Assembly (NCBI GenBank): GCA_964459325.1
Contig: CAYWKU010000016.1
Location: 13,731 to 77,730, forward strand
Length of the DNA stretch: 64,000 nucleotides
Source: CAYWKU01 sp964459325
GTDB taxonomy: Bacteria; RBG-13-61-14; CAYWKU01
Direction: 5' to 3'
How positions within the stretch are numbered: the stretch's first letter is position 1; the number at the start of each line of letters is the position of its first letter. Shown one piece after another: positions 7,372 through 16,431 of the stretch. The notes under the pieces were generated by a model, which saw only the letters and a list, made by a program, of their open reading frames with translations, had not been told where the DNA came from and did no database searches. Both the position numbers and the translations under genes were made by a program.

Positions 7372-8697
7372 TTACACTTCAGTCCAAAATCGGCCTTCGC
7401 AAAGCGGTACTCTATGTTTACGGTTTTTCCATTTAATGTTTCGATCCCTGGTTTTCTCAAAACACCAACTTCGAAAACCTGCTGCCTCAGAAAGTTTACC
7501 CATCCACTCTATAACCGGCACGAAAACACCATATGGAGCAGAATCACCAATAACGAAACAAACCTTTGCACCCGAATTACATGCCCGCTTAAGCGCAATC
7601 CAGCATCGTGCCATATCGAGAAAATAACATGCGACCATAAGGTGATAGGTTTTTTTCCCTCCTTTTGTTAGGCGAATTTTCCTCAACTGATTACATACTT
7701 CAATTATTTCAGCGCGAATTGGGCTTAATGCATCATCCAAAAGCACAGAATCTAGGTCAGTAGAATTTGGGGGTACATGCTGAGTACATGACCTCATTAA
7801 GTACTGACGAACAGCATTTTGAAGATCACCCCATGCCTTTATTTCACCTAAAAAGCACATTTCAAGCCGAGTAGAGTCGGCATAATCATAATTGTTAGGA
7901 TATGGAGGAGAAGTAATTACCAATGTTGCCCAATTATCAGGAACATCTTCACATGTCCTAGCATCTCCATTAACAAGTTTGGCTTTCGGCCCATCAACTA
8001 AAGTTAGCGCATCATTCATATCTTGGTAAATGATTTCAGCCATTTTGTAAAAAGCCTCAAAAGGCTCTGCGACACTTTTTTTTGACTTGTTCGGAAGCAC
8101 ATATTGCCATTGGGCAGTACCGACATAGGAACACGTTCTCAGAATTGCGACCAGTGTTAACCATACCAAAAACCAAGCCGGCGAGTCGTCTTTAAACTTT
8201 TCTACGGCTTGTCTCAACCTGTCAAGACGTTCCAATGTAATTTTATCATAACATTTCTTAATCAAAACCGGATAGTGTGCTGTTTGTCCATTAATTTCTT
8301 TCGCATGACCAAGAACAGAGTCCGCCAATTCCAGATAAATTTCAGGGTCTGAGCTATAGTTAAGTTTTGCTTTGGCGACTCGTGCAATAAAAGGGTGAGC
8401 TTCAATTCCTATACTTTCTAAACCTACTTTTTCTGCTGCCAGAAGTGCTGTGCCTGAACCTGCAAAGGGGTCTAGTACACGTGTCTCTTTTCCATTTTCC
8501 CTTATAACATTCTCCGCCCATTGAGCAGAAAATCCTGCGCTGAACCGGAACCATCGGTGAACTGGGAGTTGCATGTTTGAAACGAAGGTAGAACACGAAG
8601 CTTCTGGGACCTCCTTATACGACTCGCTATCCGAAAACAATGTTAACTGTTTTGAATTTCTCTTTATGCCGTGCATCCTATTTGGAGTATTGGACAT
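7372..8697 (-). CDS. DNA methyltransferase of the second restriction-modification system
   Basis: The 441-residue protein carries the AdoMet-binding block LDPFAGSGTALLAAEK near residue 77 and the catalytic block VITSPPYPNNYDYADSTR near residue 260. Motif I comes before motif IV, the opposite order to the methyltransferase at 5541. TSPPY suggests an N4-cytosine or N6-adenine amino-methyltransferase. The region between the motifs probably holds target recognition. It is the first gene of a two-gene unit and its stop lies 2 bases before the restriction gene start, so methylation would precede nuclease synthesis, as expected for a self-protecting system. Confidence 0.85.
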   Translation of the reverse strand: MSNTPNRMHGIKRNSKQLTLFSDSESYKEVPEASCSTFVSNMQLPVHRWFRFSAGFSAQWAENVIRENGKETRVLDPFAGSGTALLAAEKVGLESIGIEAHPFIARVAKAKLNYSSDPEIYLELADSVLGHAKEINGQTAHYPVLIKKCYDKITLERLDRLRQAVEKFKDDSPAWFLVWLTLVAILRTCSYVGTAQWQYVLPNKSKKSVAEPFEAFYKMAEIIYQDMNDALTLVDGPKAKLVNGDARTCEDVPDNWATLVITSPPYPNNYDYADSTRLEMCFLGEIKAWGDLQNAVRQYLMRSCTQHVPPNSTDLDSVLLDDALSPIRAEIIEVCNQLRKIRLTKGGKKTYHLMVACYFLDMARCWIALKRACNSGAKVCFVIGDSAPYGVFVPVIEWMGKLSEAAGFRSWCFEKTRDRNIKWKNRKHRVPLCEGRFWTEV

Positions 8698-8991
8698 CTA
8701 TTTCTTCTCCGTTTAGCATCCCTTTATCAAGCAAATCTCATGAATTCTCCATAAGTAGTTTATTGATTTTGAAGCATTCTCGCAAGGTAAACGCGAATGG
8801 GGTTTTACCCTTTGACCGGATATGCGGAGCGACAAGAAACGTAACCCCTAAGTTTCGATATTGAACACCCCGTTTTTTTCGGCCAAAATTGCGGGGATGA
8901 ATTTCTTGTCCTTTTATGGGGAGTCCCACGGATGACGTCGGGGCTACCCTGCCAACAGCGGCAACCTCGATATCGACTTATCGGGATAACC
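8698..8991. other. Intergenic right flank of the restriction island
   Basis: This 294-base gap lies between the start of the second methyltransferase and the end of the TonB-like gene. Composition changes from AT-rich to GC-rich within it, so it probably contains the island's right boundary. No tRNA, direct repeat, integrase fragment or clear promoter was found. Confidence 0.5.
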
Positions 8992-10131
8992 TCATTCGCA
9001 TTCCTTTATCCCCGCTATGGCCATTATGTAAAACTGGGTGTAAACCCTCGAACCGTCGCTTGCGGTGGTGGGGTTTGCCGGGATTATTCTGGGGATGAAC
9101 ACGAAATGGACGAAACCGTCCGGGCATTCGGCGCCCGGTGGCACGTTGGTATCCCACGCGCCTTTTTGAACCGCGTAATGAGCCAGCGAGTCGAAATTAT
9201 CCGCGCCCGAATCGCGGTGATGGATGATATTAACCGTGCGGCCGCCGGTGTTCATTATCGCCTCCAGCGTGGCGCCTTTTCTTATTAAAGTATAATCGCT
9301 GCCCGCATACTCCCGGGGTTCGAAACCCAGCACGAACTGGTCGAAAATCCTTTGAGCCACCCTTCTTACGAAGCCCGCGTATTTGTAGCTCTTGGAGTTG
9401 AGCAGGGTGACGTTCCCGCGCTTTTTGACCAACGGGAGGAAATTCTCCGGAGCGCGAGCGGTACCGGGCTCGTCGCCCCCGCCGCCCTTGCTTCCCGGCG
9501 TCTCCTTCTCACCCGAACTTACGTGAGGTGAAGGCACATCCCGAGCCAGGTCCTCGAAGCTGGGGAACAAATCGGCATTCCCGGGCTTCGGATTTCTCAC
9601 CTCGTCTTCCCCGCCTCGCCTGGCCCTTATTTCTCCGGAATCGCCGGCTTTTATGCCGGCGGGCGTTTTTCGGGAGCCGGCGTCCGGACCGCCGGGGTGC
9701 GTTTCGTGCTTGTTTTTATGGAGATTGCCCGCTCCGGTTTTTCCTTCGCTCTTTCTCGGCTCGCGGGAAGTATGCTCGGCCCGCACCTCCTCCTTCACCC
9801 GGCTGGGCCTTTCGGAAACGTACCGCGCCCGTTCGGGCTCCTCCTCGTTCGGCCTGTCGGTAAGCTCCACTATCCAGCGCCTGTTGGGGTCGGGCGCCAG
9901 CGGGATGACCGTCATCGGCTCGTCATTACGGCGGCGTGTCGAAGAATTCCTTTTCTTTCGAACCTGATTATCGGTATCGGCGGGGCGGGTATCGGCGGGC
10001 TTTTCCCTTTTGTCCGTTTCCCTTATGGAAGAAGGCTCGACCCGGCCGGGGGAGACGCTGAGCACCGCAAACAGGAGCAGATGCGCCGCCAGGGCGAGCA
10101 GGAAAAATCCCTCCATCCTGCGAGGTATCAT
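8992..10131 (-). CDS. TonB/TolA-like membrane-anchored periplasmic protein
   Basis: The 379-residue protein has one N-terminal membrane segment (about residues 8-26, FFLLALAAHLLLFAVLS). A very long charged, low-complexity linker rich in Arg, Glu, Pro and Gly follows to about residue 235. It ends in a compact C-terminal domain (from SKSYKYAGFVRRVAQRIFDQF, written here only in outline) of about 130 residues. This architecture is that of TonB/TolA energy transducers, in which the linker spans the periplasm. The C-terminal domain is only weakly TonB-like and no ExbB/ExbD lie nearby. The gene is 0-1 bases from the kinase gene upstream, so they share a transcript. Confidence 0.55.
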   Translation of the reverse strand: MIPRRMEGFFLLALAAHLLLFAVLSVSPGRVEPSSIRETDKREKPADTRPADTDNQVRKKRNSSTRRRNDEPMTVIPLAPDPNRRWIVELTDRPNEEEPERARYVSERPSRVKEEVRAEHTSREPRKSEGKTGAGNLHKNKHETHPGGPDAGSRKTPAGIKAGDSGEIRARRGGEDEVRNPKPGNADLFPSFEDLARDVPSPHVSSGEKETPGSKGGGGDEPGTARAPENFLPLVKKRGNVTLLNSKSYKYAGFVRRVAQRIFDQFVLGFEPREYAGSDYTLIRKGATLEAIMNTGGRTVNIIHHRDSGADNFDSLAHYAVQKGAWDTNVPPGAECPDGFVHFVFIPRIIPANPTTASDGSRVYTQFYIMAIAGIKECE

Positions 10132-12630
10132 TTATCCCTCCGGGCGCTCGAAACTGCCTTTAACCTCTTCGGCAATCTTTTTGAGCTCGCCCGATACTTC
10201 CCCGGCTGACTGGCAACGGTCATCGGGATTTTTAGACATTAACTTGAGGATAAGGTTGCTGAGCGATTCCGGAATGTCGTTAACGTAATCCCCCGGGTCT
10301 GGCGCGGGGGTGTGCACATGGTGATAGGCCGCCTGGCCGTCGGCGAAAGGAAGGCGCCCGGTGACCATCTCGAACACGGTTATCCCCAGCGAGTACAGGT
10401 CGGTGCGATGGTCTATGGTGGAGCCGAGTGTCTGCTCGGGGCTCATGTAGTACGGCGTGCCGCTGGCCACCGTCTGGGAAGCCTTGACCTCCTCCACCAC
10501 CTTTGCCAACCCGAAGTCCATCAACTTGATAACCTTGTCGTCCGTCCACATTACGTTGCTGCTTTTGACGTCCCGGTGAATAATTTTCCGCTCGTGGGCG
10601 TAAGAGAGGGCCCTTAGAATCTGCGCCACGATAAAAACCACCGGCTTCAAGGCAAGGCGGTTTTCCTGTGAAAGTATCTGCTTTACCGTGCGTCCTCGCA
10701 GGTACTCCATGGCTATGTAGTAATTCCCGTCCTCTTCTCCGGCGTCGTGCACGATGACGATATTGGGATGGTTCAATGCCGCGGCGCTTTTCGCCTCCCG
10801 GAAAAAGTTTTTGACCGCCTGGGGATGTTCGCGCAAATTGGCCGGCAGCACCTTGTAGGCCACCACGCGGTCGAGCACCGTGTCCTTGGCCTTGTAAACT
10901 ATGCCCATACCGCCCCGGCCGATTTCATCAATAACCTCGTACCTGCGGGGCCTGGGAGCGCCGGCGCCGGTATGCCCCACCTGCGTCGCCTCGGCGTCAC
11001 TGCTCAAAGTAACGTCGTACGGGCTGGAAGGGCCGGATGGTTCCGAGGGCGTGGCGGGTGTGGAAGCTACCTGCGGCTCCAACAGGCGAATCCGGTCCGC
11101 AGCGTCACCGAAATGGTAATCCACCACCACTATCGACTCGTACAGATTAAGGGCCTCACGAAACGAGCCAACGGCTTCCAGGCAGTTGGCGAGATGGTAG
11201 TACGGTTCCAGGTTGGAGCGCTCCGGTTTATCTTCTCCCAACGCTCTTTTATAGTATTGTATGGCTATCTTGTATATGGCCTTTTCGCGGAATATATCGC
11301 CCAGCAGTATCTGGGCCTGACGGAAGTTTTCATCGGATTCGGTCACCTGCTGAAGCGTCCTTATGGCGTTTTCAGTGGAACCGGCTTCGATGTAGGCTTT
11401 TCCGGCATCAAGATAGTACTCCGCTCGCTCGAGCATTTGGCCCTGCTTGGATGGATTTCCGACCTCTTCGTAAATTTTCGCCGCCCGGTAAAATTCGCCG
11501 GCCTTTTCCAGCGCCGCCGCTGCCAGGTCGGGTTCATTCGCCTCGGTGTACTCGCCCGCTGCCTGCTCGTACCTTTCGGCACGCTCGAACATCCTCGCCG
11601 CTTTCGCGTGATCGCCCAGCTCCCTGTATACTTCAGCCGCTTCCAGCGGCCTGTCGGCGATTTCATAATTGCCGACGGCTTCCAGGTGTTTTCCCCGCTC
11701 CTTGTAAGCCTCGGCGCGAATGAGGGCGGCGTCCTTCTTTCTTCCGGCGCGCTCCTCGCATATGGCCGCCTCGAAGGGTTTCCCTGCGGACAGGTTGAGC
11801 TGTGCCGCCAGCGGATACCTGCCCACCTGCTCGTGCAGCCGCGCGGCCTCCGACAGATGCCCCCCGTTTTCAAAGGCCGCGGCGGCCTCGTCCGCCCTTC
11901 CCTCCTGCTCGTAAAATGTGCCTATCAGGTGAGCGACATGGGCCAGCATGCGACTGTCGGAGGCGTTCATATCCTGAGGCATTCTTTCGGCATGGTATCG
12001 GAAAAACTGCTCCAGGGTCTGGGCTGCCGCCAGCCTGTCCCCGGCGCGGTAGTACAACTCGCCGGCCTTGCGCAAGTGGCCGTTTCTTTTGTAAATATCG
12101 GCGGCGTCGGAATATTGCCGGGCCGCTTCCAGAGCCTTCGCGGCTTCAATGGCCTCTCCAGCGCGGACATACTCGCGCGAGGCGTCAAGCATTTTTCCGG
12201 ACTGTATATACAACTCGGCGGCTTTCAGGGGCATTCCGCGTTTCTCGTAGGAACCGGCGGCTTTTTCTTTGTCCCCCATTTTTCCGTAAGCCTCGGCAGC
12301 CCTTCCAAGCGCTTTTCCCTGGACGTACAGCTTTGCCGCCTCCTCGAATCTTTCCAGGGACATCAGTAAGTCACCGGCGCCTTTGAATTCGCCCTCCTTT
12401 TCGAGCTCCCTGGCTCTCTTGGCAATCCAACGGGGGCTTTTTGTCTCCGCCACCGCAGCAGGGTCTCCCGCTATCTGCTGCTCCCGCCTTACCAGCAGCA
12501 AAAAGTAAATCATAACAAATACGAAAAGCGCGGCGGTGAGCAACAACCGGGTATCGGTCAAAATCTGAAAGTAATCCGCCGCCCCGGCGGCGTATAGAGT
12601 ATGAGCGTATATCATTTCAGCCGATCTCAA
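10132..12630 (-). CDS. Membrane-anchored TPR protein with C-terminal Ser/Thr kinase
   Basis: This 832-residue protein is a signalling kinase with reversed architecture. A membrane segment at about 28-47 is followed by tandem tetratricopeptide-like repeats (about 75-515, many A-A-x-x-Y units) and a Pro/Ser linker, then a complete Hanks-type kinase. Catalytic parts are present: glycine loop GRGGMG at 571-576, ATP lysine K593, HRDVKSSN at 685-692 and DFG at 705-707. With a short N-terminal tail before the membrane segment, repeats and kinase are predicted on the same, probably cytoplasmic, side. It sits 4 bases after a pentapeptide-repeat gene and directly before a TonB-like gene. Its substrate is not evident; those neighbours are candidates. 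Confidence 0.85.
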   Translation of the reverse strand: MRSAEMIYAHTLYAAGAADYFQILTDTRLLLTAALFVFVMIYFLLLVRREQQIAGDPAAVAETKSPRWIAKRARELEKEGEFKGAGDLLMSLERFEEAAKLYVQGKALGRAAEAYGKMGDKEKAAGSYEKRGMPLKAAELYIQSGKMLDASREYVRAGEAIEAAKALEAARQYSDAADIYKRNGHLRKAGELYYRAGDRLAAAQTLEQFFRYHAERMPQDMNASDSRMLAHVAHLIGTFYEQEGRADEAAAAFENGGHLSEAARLHEQVGRYPLAAQLNLSAGKPFEAAICEERAGRKKDAALIRAEAYKERGKHLEAVGNYEIADRPLEAAEVYRELGDHAKAARMFERAERYEQAAGEYTEANEPDLAAAALEKAGEFYRAAKIYEEVGNPSKQGQMLERAEYYLDAGKAYIEAGSTENAIRTLQQVTESDENFRQAQILLGDIFREKAIYKIAIQYYKRALGEDKPERSNLEPYYHLANCLEAVGSFREALNLYESIVVVDYHFGDAADRIRLLEPQVASTPATPSEPSGPSSPYDVTLSSDAEATQVGHTGAGAPRPRRYEVIDEIGRGGMGIVYKAKDTVLDRVVAYKVLPANLREHPQAVKNFFREAKSAAALNHPNIVIVHDAGEEDGNYYIAMEYLRGRTVKQILSQENRLALKPVVFIVAQILRALSYAHERKIIHRDVKSSNVMWTDDKVIKLMDFGLAKVVEEVKASQTVASGTPYYMSPEQTLGSTIDHRTDLYSLGITVFEMVTGRLPFADGQAAYHHVHTPAPDPGDYVNDIPESLSNLILKLMSKNPDDRCQSAGEVSGELKKIAEEVKGSFERPEG

Positions 12631-12634
12631 ATAT

Positions 12635-14035
12635 TCATCCTCCCGCCAGCGCCCTCGCCCCCACTTCTCCCCATAACATGAAGCTTACATAGGCGGATAT
12701 CACCAGTGTTATCCCGGCGATTAATATCGTGACCAGCGCGTAATAGCCGGCCTTGCGGGGAGCGGTGAAAAGTGTCACCAGCCCCGTAAACAATGCCAGG
12801 AGACTTAGCGCGAGGGCCACCGCGACCATGCTGATAAGAATTATCCCCCTCGCCTCCGAAGATTCGGCGCTTTCCATTAGATATGGCGCGATTACGAAGT
12901 TCACCGGCCCGGCCAGAATCGCTCCCCACAGGCCGAGCACAGCCAGCCTGCCTCTCCCGCGCACGCGGCTGGTTATTGTGGGGCCACAATCCGGACATTC
13001 TCCCTTTTCCGGCAAGGGCAGGCCGCAACGCGGGCAAAGCTTCTCTTTCGGCCGGGGACTTACTTTACTTCCGGTAAGTTCCGCCCCCCCCAGGTCGGCG
13101 CCCTCCAGGTCGACGTCTTCCAGTACCGCCCGCGACATGTCGGCCTTTACCATCTGTGCCTTCAGGAGGGAACACCCCCTCATCCGGGCGCCGGACAGGT
13201 TCGCCCCCGGGAACCTGGCGCCCGTAAGCTCGGCGTTTTCAATCGTCACGCCGACAAGGCTTGCTTCGGAAAAATCCAGGGAGCGACCGCGAAGTTGCGA
13301 AAAATCGCTCTCGTCCAGCCTGGTTCCCGAGAAATTGCACTCTTCGACAAAGGCGCCTCTAAAGTTCGACCCGGTTAATACCGCGGACTTGAAGTTGGTG
13401 GATTTTATGTTGGCGAACTCGAAGTCGGCGCCCGGGAAACCGGCGCCCTCGAAACTTGAGGATTCCAGCTTAGCCTGGTAGAAGCTGGCGCCGGGAAGGG
13501 AGGCGTTGCGGAAGTTCACGACCTTAAGGCGGGAGCCTTCGAAATCGAACCCGGCCAGCTCGGAGTCCTTGAAAATGGCCCCTTCGGCCGAACCGCCCCT
13601 TAAGTCCCCCTTTTGTAGCCGGACACCTACAAAGGATGTTTTTTCGAGGCGGGCGCCGGTAAGCTTTACCGCTTCGCCCGTTGCTCCATCCAGGCGGGCA
13701 TTTGACAGGTCGACTCCCGCGAAATCGCATCTTGATATTACCGCCGAACCGAGGTCAGCCCGGGGCAGAGCGGCGTTATTCAACCCGGCTTCGCACAAGT
13801 CCGCTTCCCTGAAGGACGCCGAAGCGGCCTTGACTTCACTCAGGTCAGCGGAAAAAAGATTGCATCCCGCAAGTTTCGCTTTTGCCAGGTCAGCTCCCTT
13901 CAATACAGCGCCCCGCATACTGGCGCCCTTGAAATCAACGCCCGAGAGGTCCAGGCCGGACATATCCAGTCCGTCCAGGGCTTCCCCCTCGGACAGTTTT
14001 TTCAAGACATCGTCCCTGGTCAACTCATCAGCCAT
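12635..14035 (-). CDS. Pentapeptide-repeat protein with zinc ribbon and membrane anchor
   Basis: Residues about 20-330 consist of A(D/N)LxG-type pentapeptide repeats, which fold into a right-handed quadrilateral beta helix. They are followed by a zinc-ribbon (CPRCGLPL...CPDCG, about residues 345-365) and three predicted membrane segments at the C-terminus. The 466-residue architecture suggests a cytoplasmic protein-interaction or DNA-mimic surface tethered to the inner membrane. Some pentapeptide proteins mimic DNA and protect gyrase, but nothing here shows that. It starts 4 bases after ruvB and ends 4 bases before the kinase gene, so it links the recombination genes with the kinase in one transcript. 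Confidence 0.85.
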   Translation of the reverse strand: MADELTRDDVLKKLSEGEALDGLDMSGLDLSGVDFKGASMRGAVLKGADLAKAKLAGCNLFSADLSEVKAASASFREADLCEAGLNNAALPRADLGSAVISRCDFAGVDLSNARLDGATGEAVKLTGARLEKTSFVGVRLQKGDLRGGSAEGAIFKDSELAGFDFEGSRLKVVNFRNASLPGASFYQAKLESSSFEGAGFPGADFEFANIKSTNFKSAVLTGSNFRGAFVEECNFSGTRLDESDFSQLRGRSLDFSEASLVGVTIENAELTGARFPGANLSGARMRGCSLLKAQMVKADMSRAVLEDVDLEGADLGGAELTGSKVSPRPKEKLCPRCGLPLPEKGECPDCGPTITSRVRGRGRLAVLGLWGAILAGPVNFVIAPYLMESAESSEARGIILISMVAVALALSLLALFTGLVTLFTAPRKAGYYALVTILIAGITLVISAYVSFMLWGEVGARALAGG

Positions 14036-14038
14036 GGT

Positions 14039-15061
14039 TCAGAAAAGCTTTCCCTGAAAGCTCCCTCGCTCCAGTCCGAGATGTTTCCAGGCCTTCTCGG
14101 TGGCCTTTCGCCCTTTTCTGGTTCTGTTCAGAAAAGCGATTTTCAAAAGGTACGGCTCGACCACTTCCTCCAGCGTGTCCGACTCCTCGTTGAGGGTGGC
14201 GGCCAGGGCCTCGATGCCCACGGGGCCTCCCCCGTAGTTTTCGATTATAACCCTGAGGTATTTTCTATCCAACTCATCCAGCCCCATGTCGTCTATACCC
14301 TCCAGCTTGAGCGCTTTTTCCGCGACTTCCAGGGTAATCCTGCCGTCTCCCTTAACCTGCGCGTAATCCCTCACCCTGCGCAAAAGCCGGTTGACTATAC
14401 GGGGCGTCCCTCGGGAGCGGGAGGCGAGCATGTCGCCCGCTTCGTCGTCCATGGGAACATCCAGCAGGCGGGAGCTGCGCCTGACTATGGTCTGCAACTC
14501 CTCCGGGGGGTAAAAGTCGAGGTAGTGGAATATTCCGAACCTTTCCCGCAACGGGGCGGACAGAAAACCCGCGCGGGTGGTGGCGCCTATAAGCGTAAAC
14601 CTCTTGAGCGGAAGGGATATGGTCTTGGCAAAAGCGCCCTTGTCCACCACGAAATCCACGTGGAAATCCTCGATGGGGCGGTAGATAAACTCCTCCACCG
14701 CGTTGTTGAGCCTGTGGATTTCGTCAATGAAAAGCACATCGCCTTCTTCGAGGTTGGTGAGTATGCCCATCAGGTCGCCGGGCCTGACGAGCGCGGGGCC
14801 GCTGCTGGTTACCAGCCGGGTCCCCATTTCGTGGGAAATGATGTTGGCGAGCGTTGTTTTTCCCAGACCGGGCGGGCCGTGAAACAGGACATGCTCCAGC
14901 GACTCCTCCCTTTCCCGGGCGGCCTGGATGGTAATTCCCAGCTTCTCCACCACTTCCTTCTGGCCGATGTACTCTCCCAGCCGGGTAGGGCGAAGGGTAT
15001 GGTTAAACTTCTCCTCTTCCTCGTTCAGCGGGTCGTTTGTGACTATTCTCTCAATGGTCAT
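14039..15061 (-). CDS. ruvB: Holliday junction branch-migration ATPase RuvB
   Basis: RuvB forms hexameric rings that drive branch migration of Holliday junctions together with RuvA. The 340-residue protein has the usual features: RPTRLGEYIGQ near the N-terminus, Walker A GPPGLGKTT, Walker B LFIDEIHRLN, the RuvB motif GATTRAGFLSAPLRERFGI (sensor and arginine finger) and the C-terminal winged helix ending in AWKHLGL. Length is normal. It is separated from ruvA and ruvC by a SUMF1-domain gene and a 308-base gap. Confidence 0.96.
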   Translation of the reverse strand: MTIERIVTNDPLNEEEEKFNHTLRPTRLGEYIGQKEVVEKLGITIQAAREREESLEHVLFHGPPGLGKTTLANIISHEMGTRLVTSSGPALVRPGDLMGILTNLEEGDVLFIDEIHRLNNAVEEFIYRPIEDFHVDFVVDKGAFAKTISLPLKRFTLIGATTRAGFLSAPLRERFGIFHYLDFYPPEELQTIVRRSSRLLDVPMDDEAGDMLASRSRGTPRIVNRLLRRVRDYAQVKGDGRITLEVAEKALKLEGIDDMGLDELDRKYLRVIIENYGGGPVGIEALAATLNEESDTLEEVVEPYLLKIAFLNRTRKGRKATEKAWKHLGLERGSFQGKLF

Positions 15062-15369
15062 TCCTCAACCCCGGCCATCCTTAACTCAGCCCCAATTTAC
15101 ATCATTTTGGTTATTCTTTCACTATCTGAAAGAGCCCAGCCCAATCAAACCATCCAGGAAAAAGGTTCTGGCCTTTCGCACCCTGACCGCTCCCGGTGGT
15201 GTCCTTAAAATCCGGTTAAATCTCCAGGGTGGATAATATACCCTGCGTTGTCACATTGTATAAGCCACCCTGCGGTCAGGATGCGCCACCCGTTTTGTGG
15301 GTCGTCCCGATTAACCCGGGATTCCCGGATAAGGGGTCGGACTTTTTTTACCTTGACCCGCACAGGAAA
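15062..15369. other. 308-base intergenic region between the SUMF1-domain gene and ruvB
   Basis: No credible gene or terminator was found. The region holds an interrupted inverted repeat (15182-15280, listed separately) and a 13-base near-palindrome CCGGGATTCCCGG at 15316-15328. The ruvB promoter is expected here on the minus strand but no near-consensus pair was found. Confidence 0.5.
15182..15280. repeat. Interrupted inverted repeat
   Basis: The right arm CCACCCTGCGGTCAGG (15265-15280) is matched by two left pieces: CCTGACCGC at 15182-15190 and CAGGGTGG at 15225-15232. Together these make its reverse complement, split by 34 bases. This looks like a palindromic mobile or structural element whose left arm has been interrupted. 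Confidence 0.5.
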
Positions 15370-16431
15370 TTAGTCGGCGTCCGCGGCGCATCGGAACCCG
15401 AAGTCGTAGCCGCCTCCCCATCCGAAACCCTGTTGCTCCTGAGGCACGAACCTTTCCGAGCAGGTCACCCAGGCGCTGAGAGTGCTCATGTAGGAACCGC
15501 CCTTCAGAACGGGCCGGCTTCCGGTCCCGTCGTCGGTCCATTCCCACAGGTTGCCGACCATATCGTATGCCCCGTACGGGCAGGCGCATTTCTTCATGGA
15601 GCCGGAGGGCGCTACCGAGGATTTCACCAGCGAGCCGCTCAGGTTGCAAGCTCCCTTCCGGAACTTGTCGCCGTATCCGAACTTCGCATCGTCCGGGCCT
15701 TTGCACGCGGCCTCGAACTCCGCTTCGGTCGGGAGCCGTTTCCCCGCCTTCTTGCATAAGGCGCGCGCCTCGTTGAAAGTCACGCCACTCTTCGGCTTCC
15801 GGCCTTTCCGGTTGGGGTATTCAAATTTATCGATGCAAAAATGCCCCTTTGGCACATATACCATCCCCTCCGGGCAATCCCCGGTCTCAGTTTGCGCTTC
15901 GGGAGATTCGGGTTTGTCGCCGGATTCGGCTTCCGGTTTCCCTTCGTACTTTTCGACAAGCTCCCGGGCGGCAGCGGCGGCGGCGTCCACCAGCTTACCC
16001 TCCTCATTGACCGATACGGTTTTCCGTGCCGCGGCCGCGATTGTACCCTTTTCAACGTCCAGGAGCTGAAGAATCAAAAGGTAGGAGTCGCCTAACCGGT
16101 GCAATCTCCCGGTGACCAGGAAATCAACTTTCAAAATTTCAGCGGCCTTTTGGGGGCAATCTTCGCCGGTGCATTTTGAGTAATCAAAACCTTTATTTTT
16201 GAATATTTCCTCCATCTTGGCCCGGCTCATGACCGAAAGGGAACCCGAAGACACTTCCTCCATAACCACCATCGCCAACGGAGCCGAAAGGCTTTCGTCC
16301 ACGCCTTGCGCGGTTTTTATATCCAGCACCCCCAAAACGGGTGTTTCGGCACCCGTATCGCCCCCCGAGAGACTTAACGGGAGCAACAGGACAACGAAAA
16401 TTACTATCGAAAGGGCCGTTTTCCGTTTCAA
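15370..16431 (-). CDS. Exported protein with TolB/LpoB-like and SUMF1 (formylglycine-enzyme-like) domains
   Basis: The 353-residue protein begins with a signal peptide (about residues 1-25). An alpha/beta domain follows (about 30-165; VLGVLDIKTAQG, VDFLVTGRLHRLGD), resembling the CsgG/LpoB/TolB-N type of periplasmic domain, and then a Glu/Pro-rich linker. The C-terminus is a SUMF1 domain (MVYVPKGHFCIDKFEYPN, RLPTEAEFEAACKG, GNLWEWTDDG, VLKGGSY, FGFRCA). It lacks the paired active-site cysteines of true formylglycine-generating enzymes, so it is probably a non-catalytic or binding version. It is 4 bases from overlapping ruvA, an odd place for an exported protein. Confidence 0.75.
   Translation of the reverse strand: MKRKTALSIVIFVVLLLPLSLSGGDTGAETPVLGVLDIKTAQGVDESLSAPLAMVVMEEVSSGSLSVMSRAKMEEIFKNKGFDYSKCTGEDCPQKAAEILKVDFLVTGRLHRLGDSYLLILQLLDVEKGTIAAAARKTVSVNEEGKLVDAAAAAARELVEKYEGKPEAESGDKPESPEAQTETGDCPEGMVYVPKGHFCIDKFEYPNRKGRKPKSGVTFNEARALCKKAGKRLPTEAEFEAACKGPDDAKFGYGDKFRKGACNLSGSLVKSSVAPSGSMKKCACPYGAYDMVGNLWEWTDDGTGSRPVLKGGSYMSTLSAWVTCSERFVPQEQQGFGWGGGYDFGFRCAADAD

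Noticed and set aside
8698..8991. Remaining 3' part of the truncated restriction gene on the far side of the island
   Set aside because: No frame in this gap gives nuclease-like sequence; the rest of the gene appears lost.
10747..12369. 540-codon open frame antisense to the kinase gene
   Set aside because: It is a shadow produced by the Ala/Glu-rich TPR codons; it has no domain, no ribosome site, and the opposite strand encodes a complete kinase.
15370..16431. SUMF1-domain protein as the activating enzyme for the 53.6 kb sulfatase
   Set aside because: The protein lacks the paired catalytic cysteines and the sulfatase lacks the Cys/Ser that would be modified.
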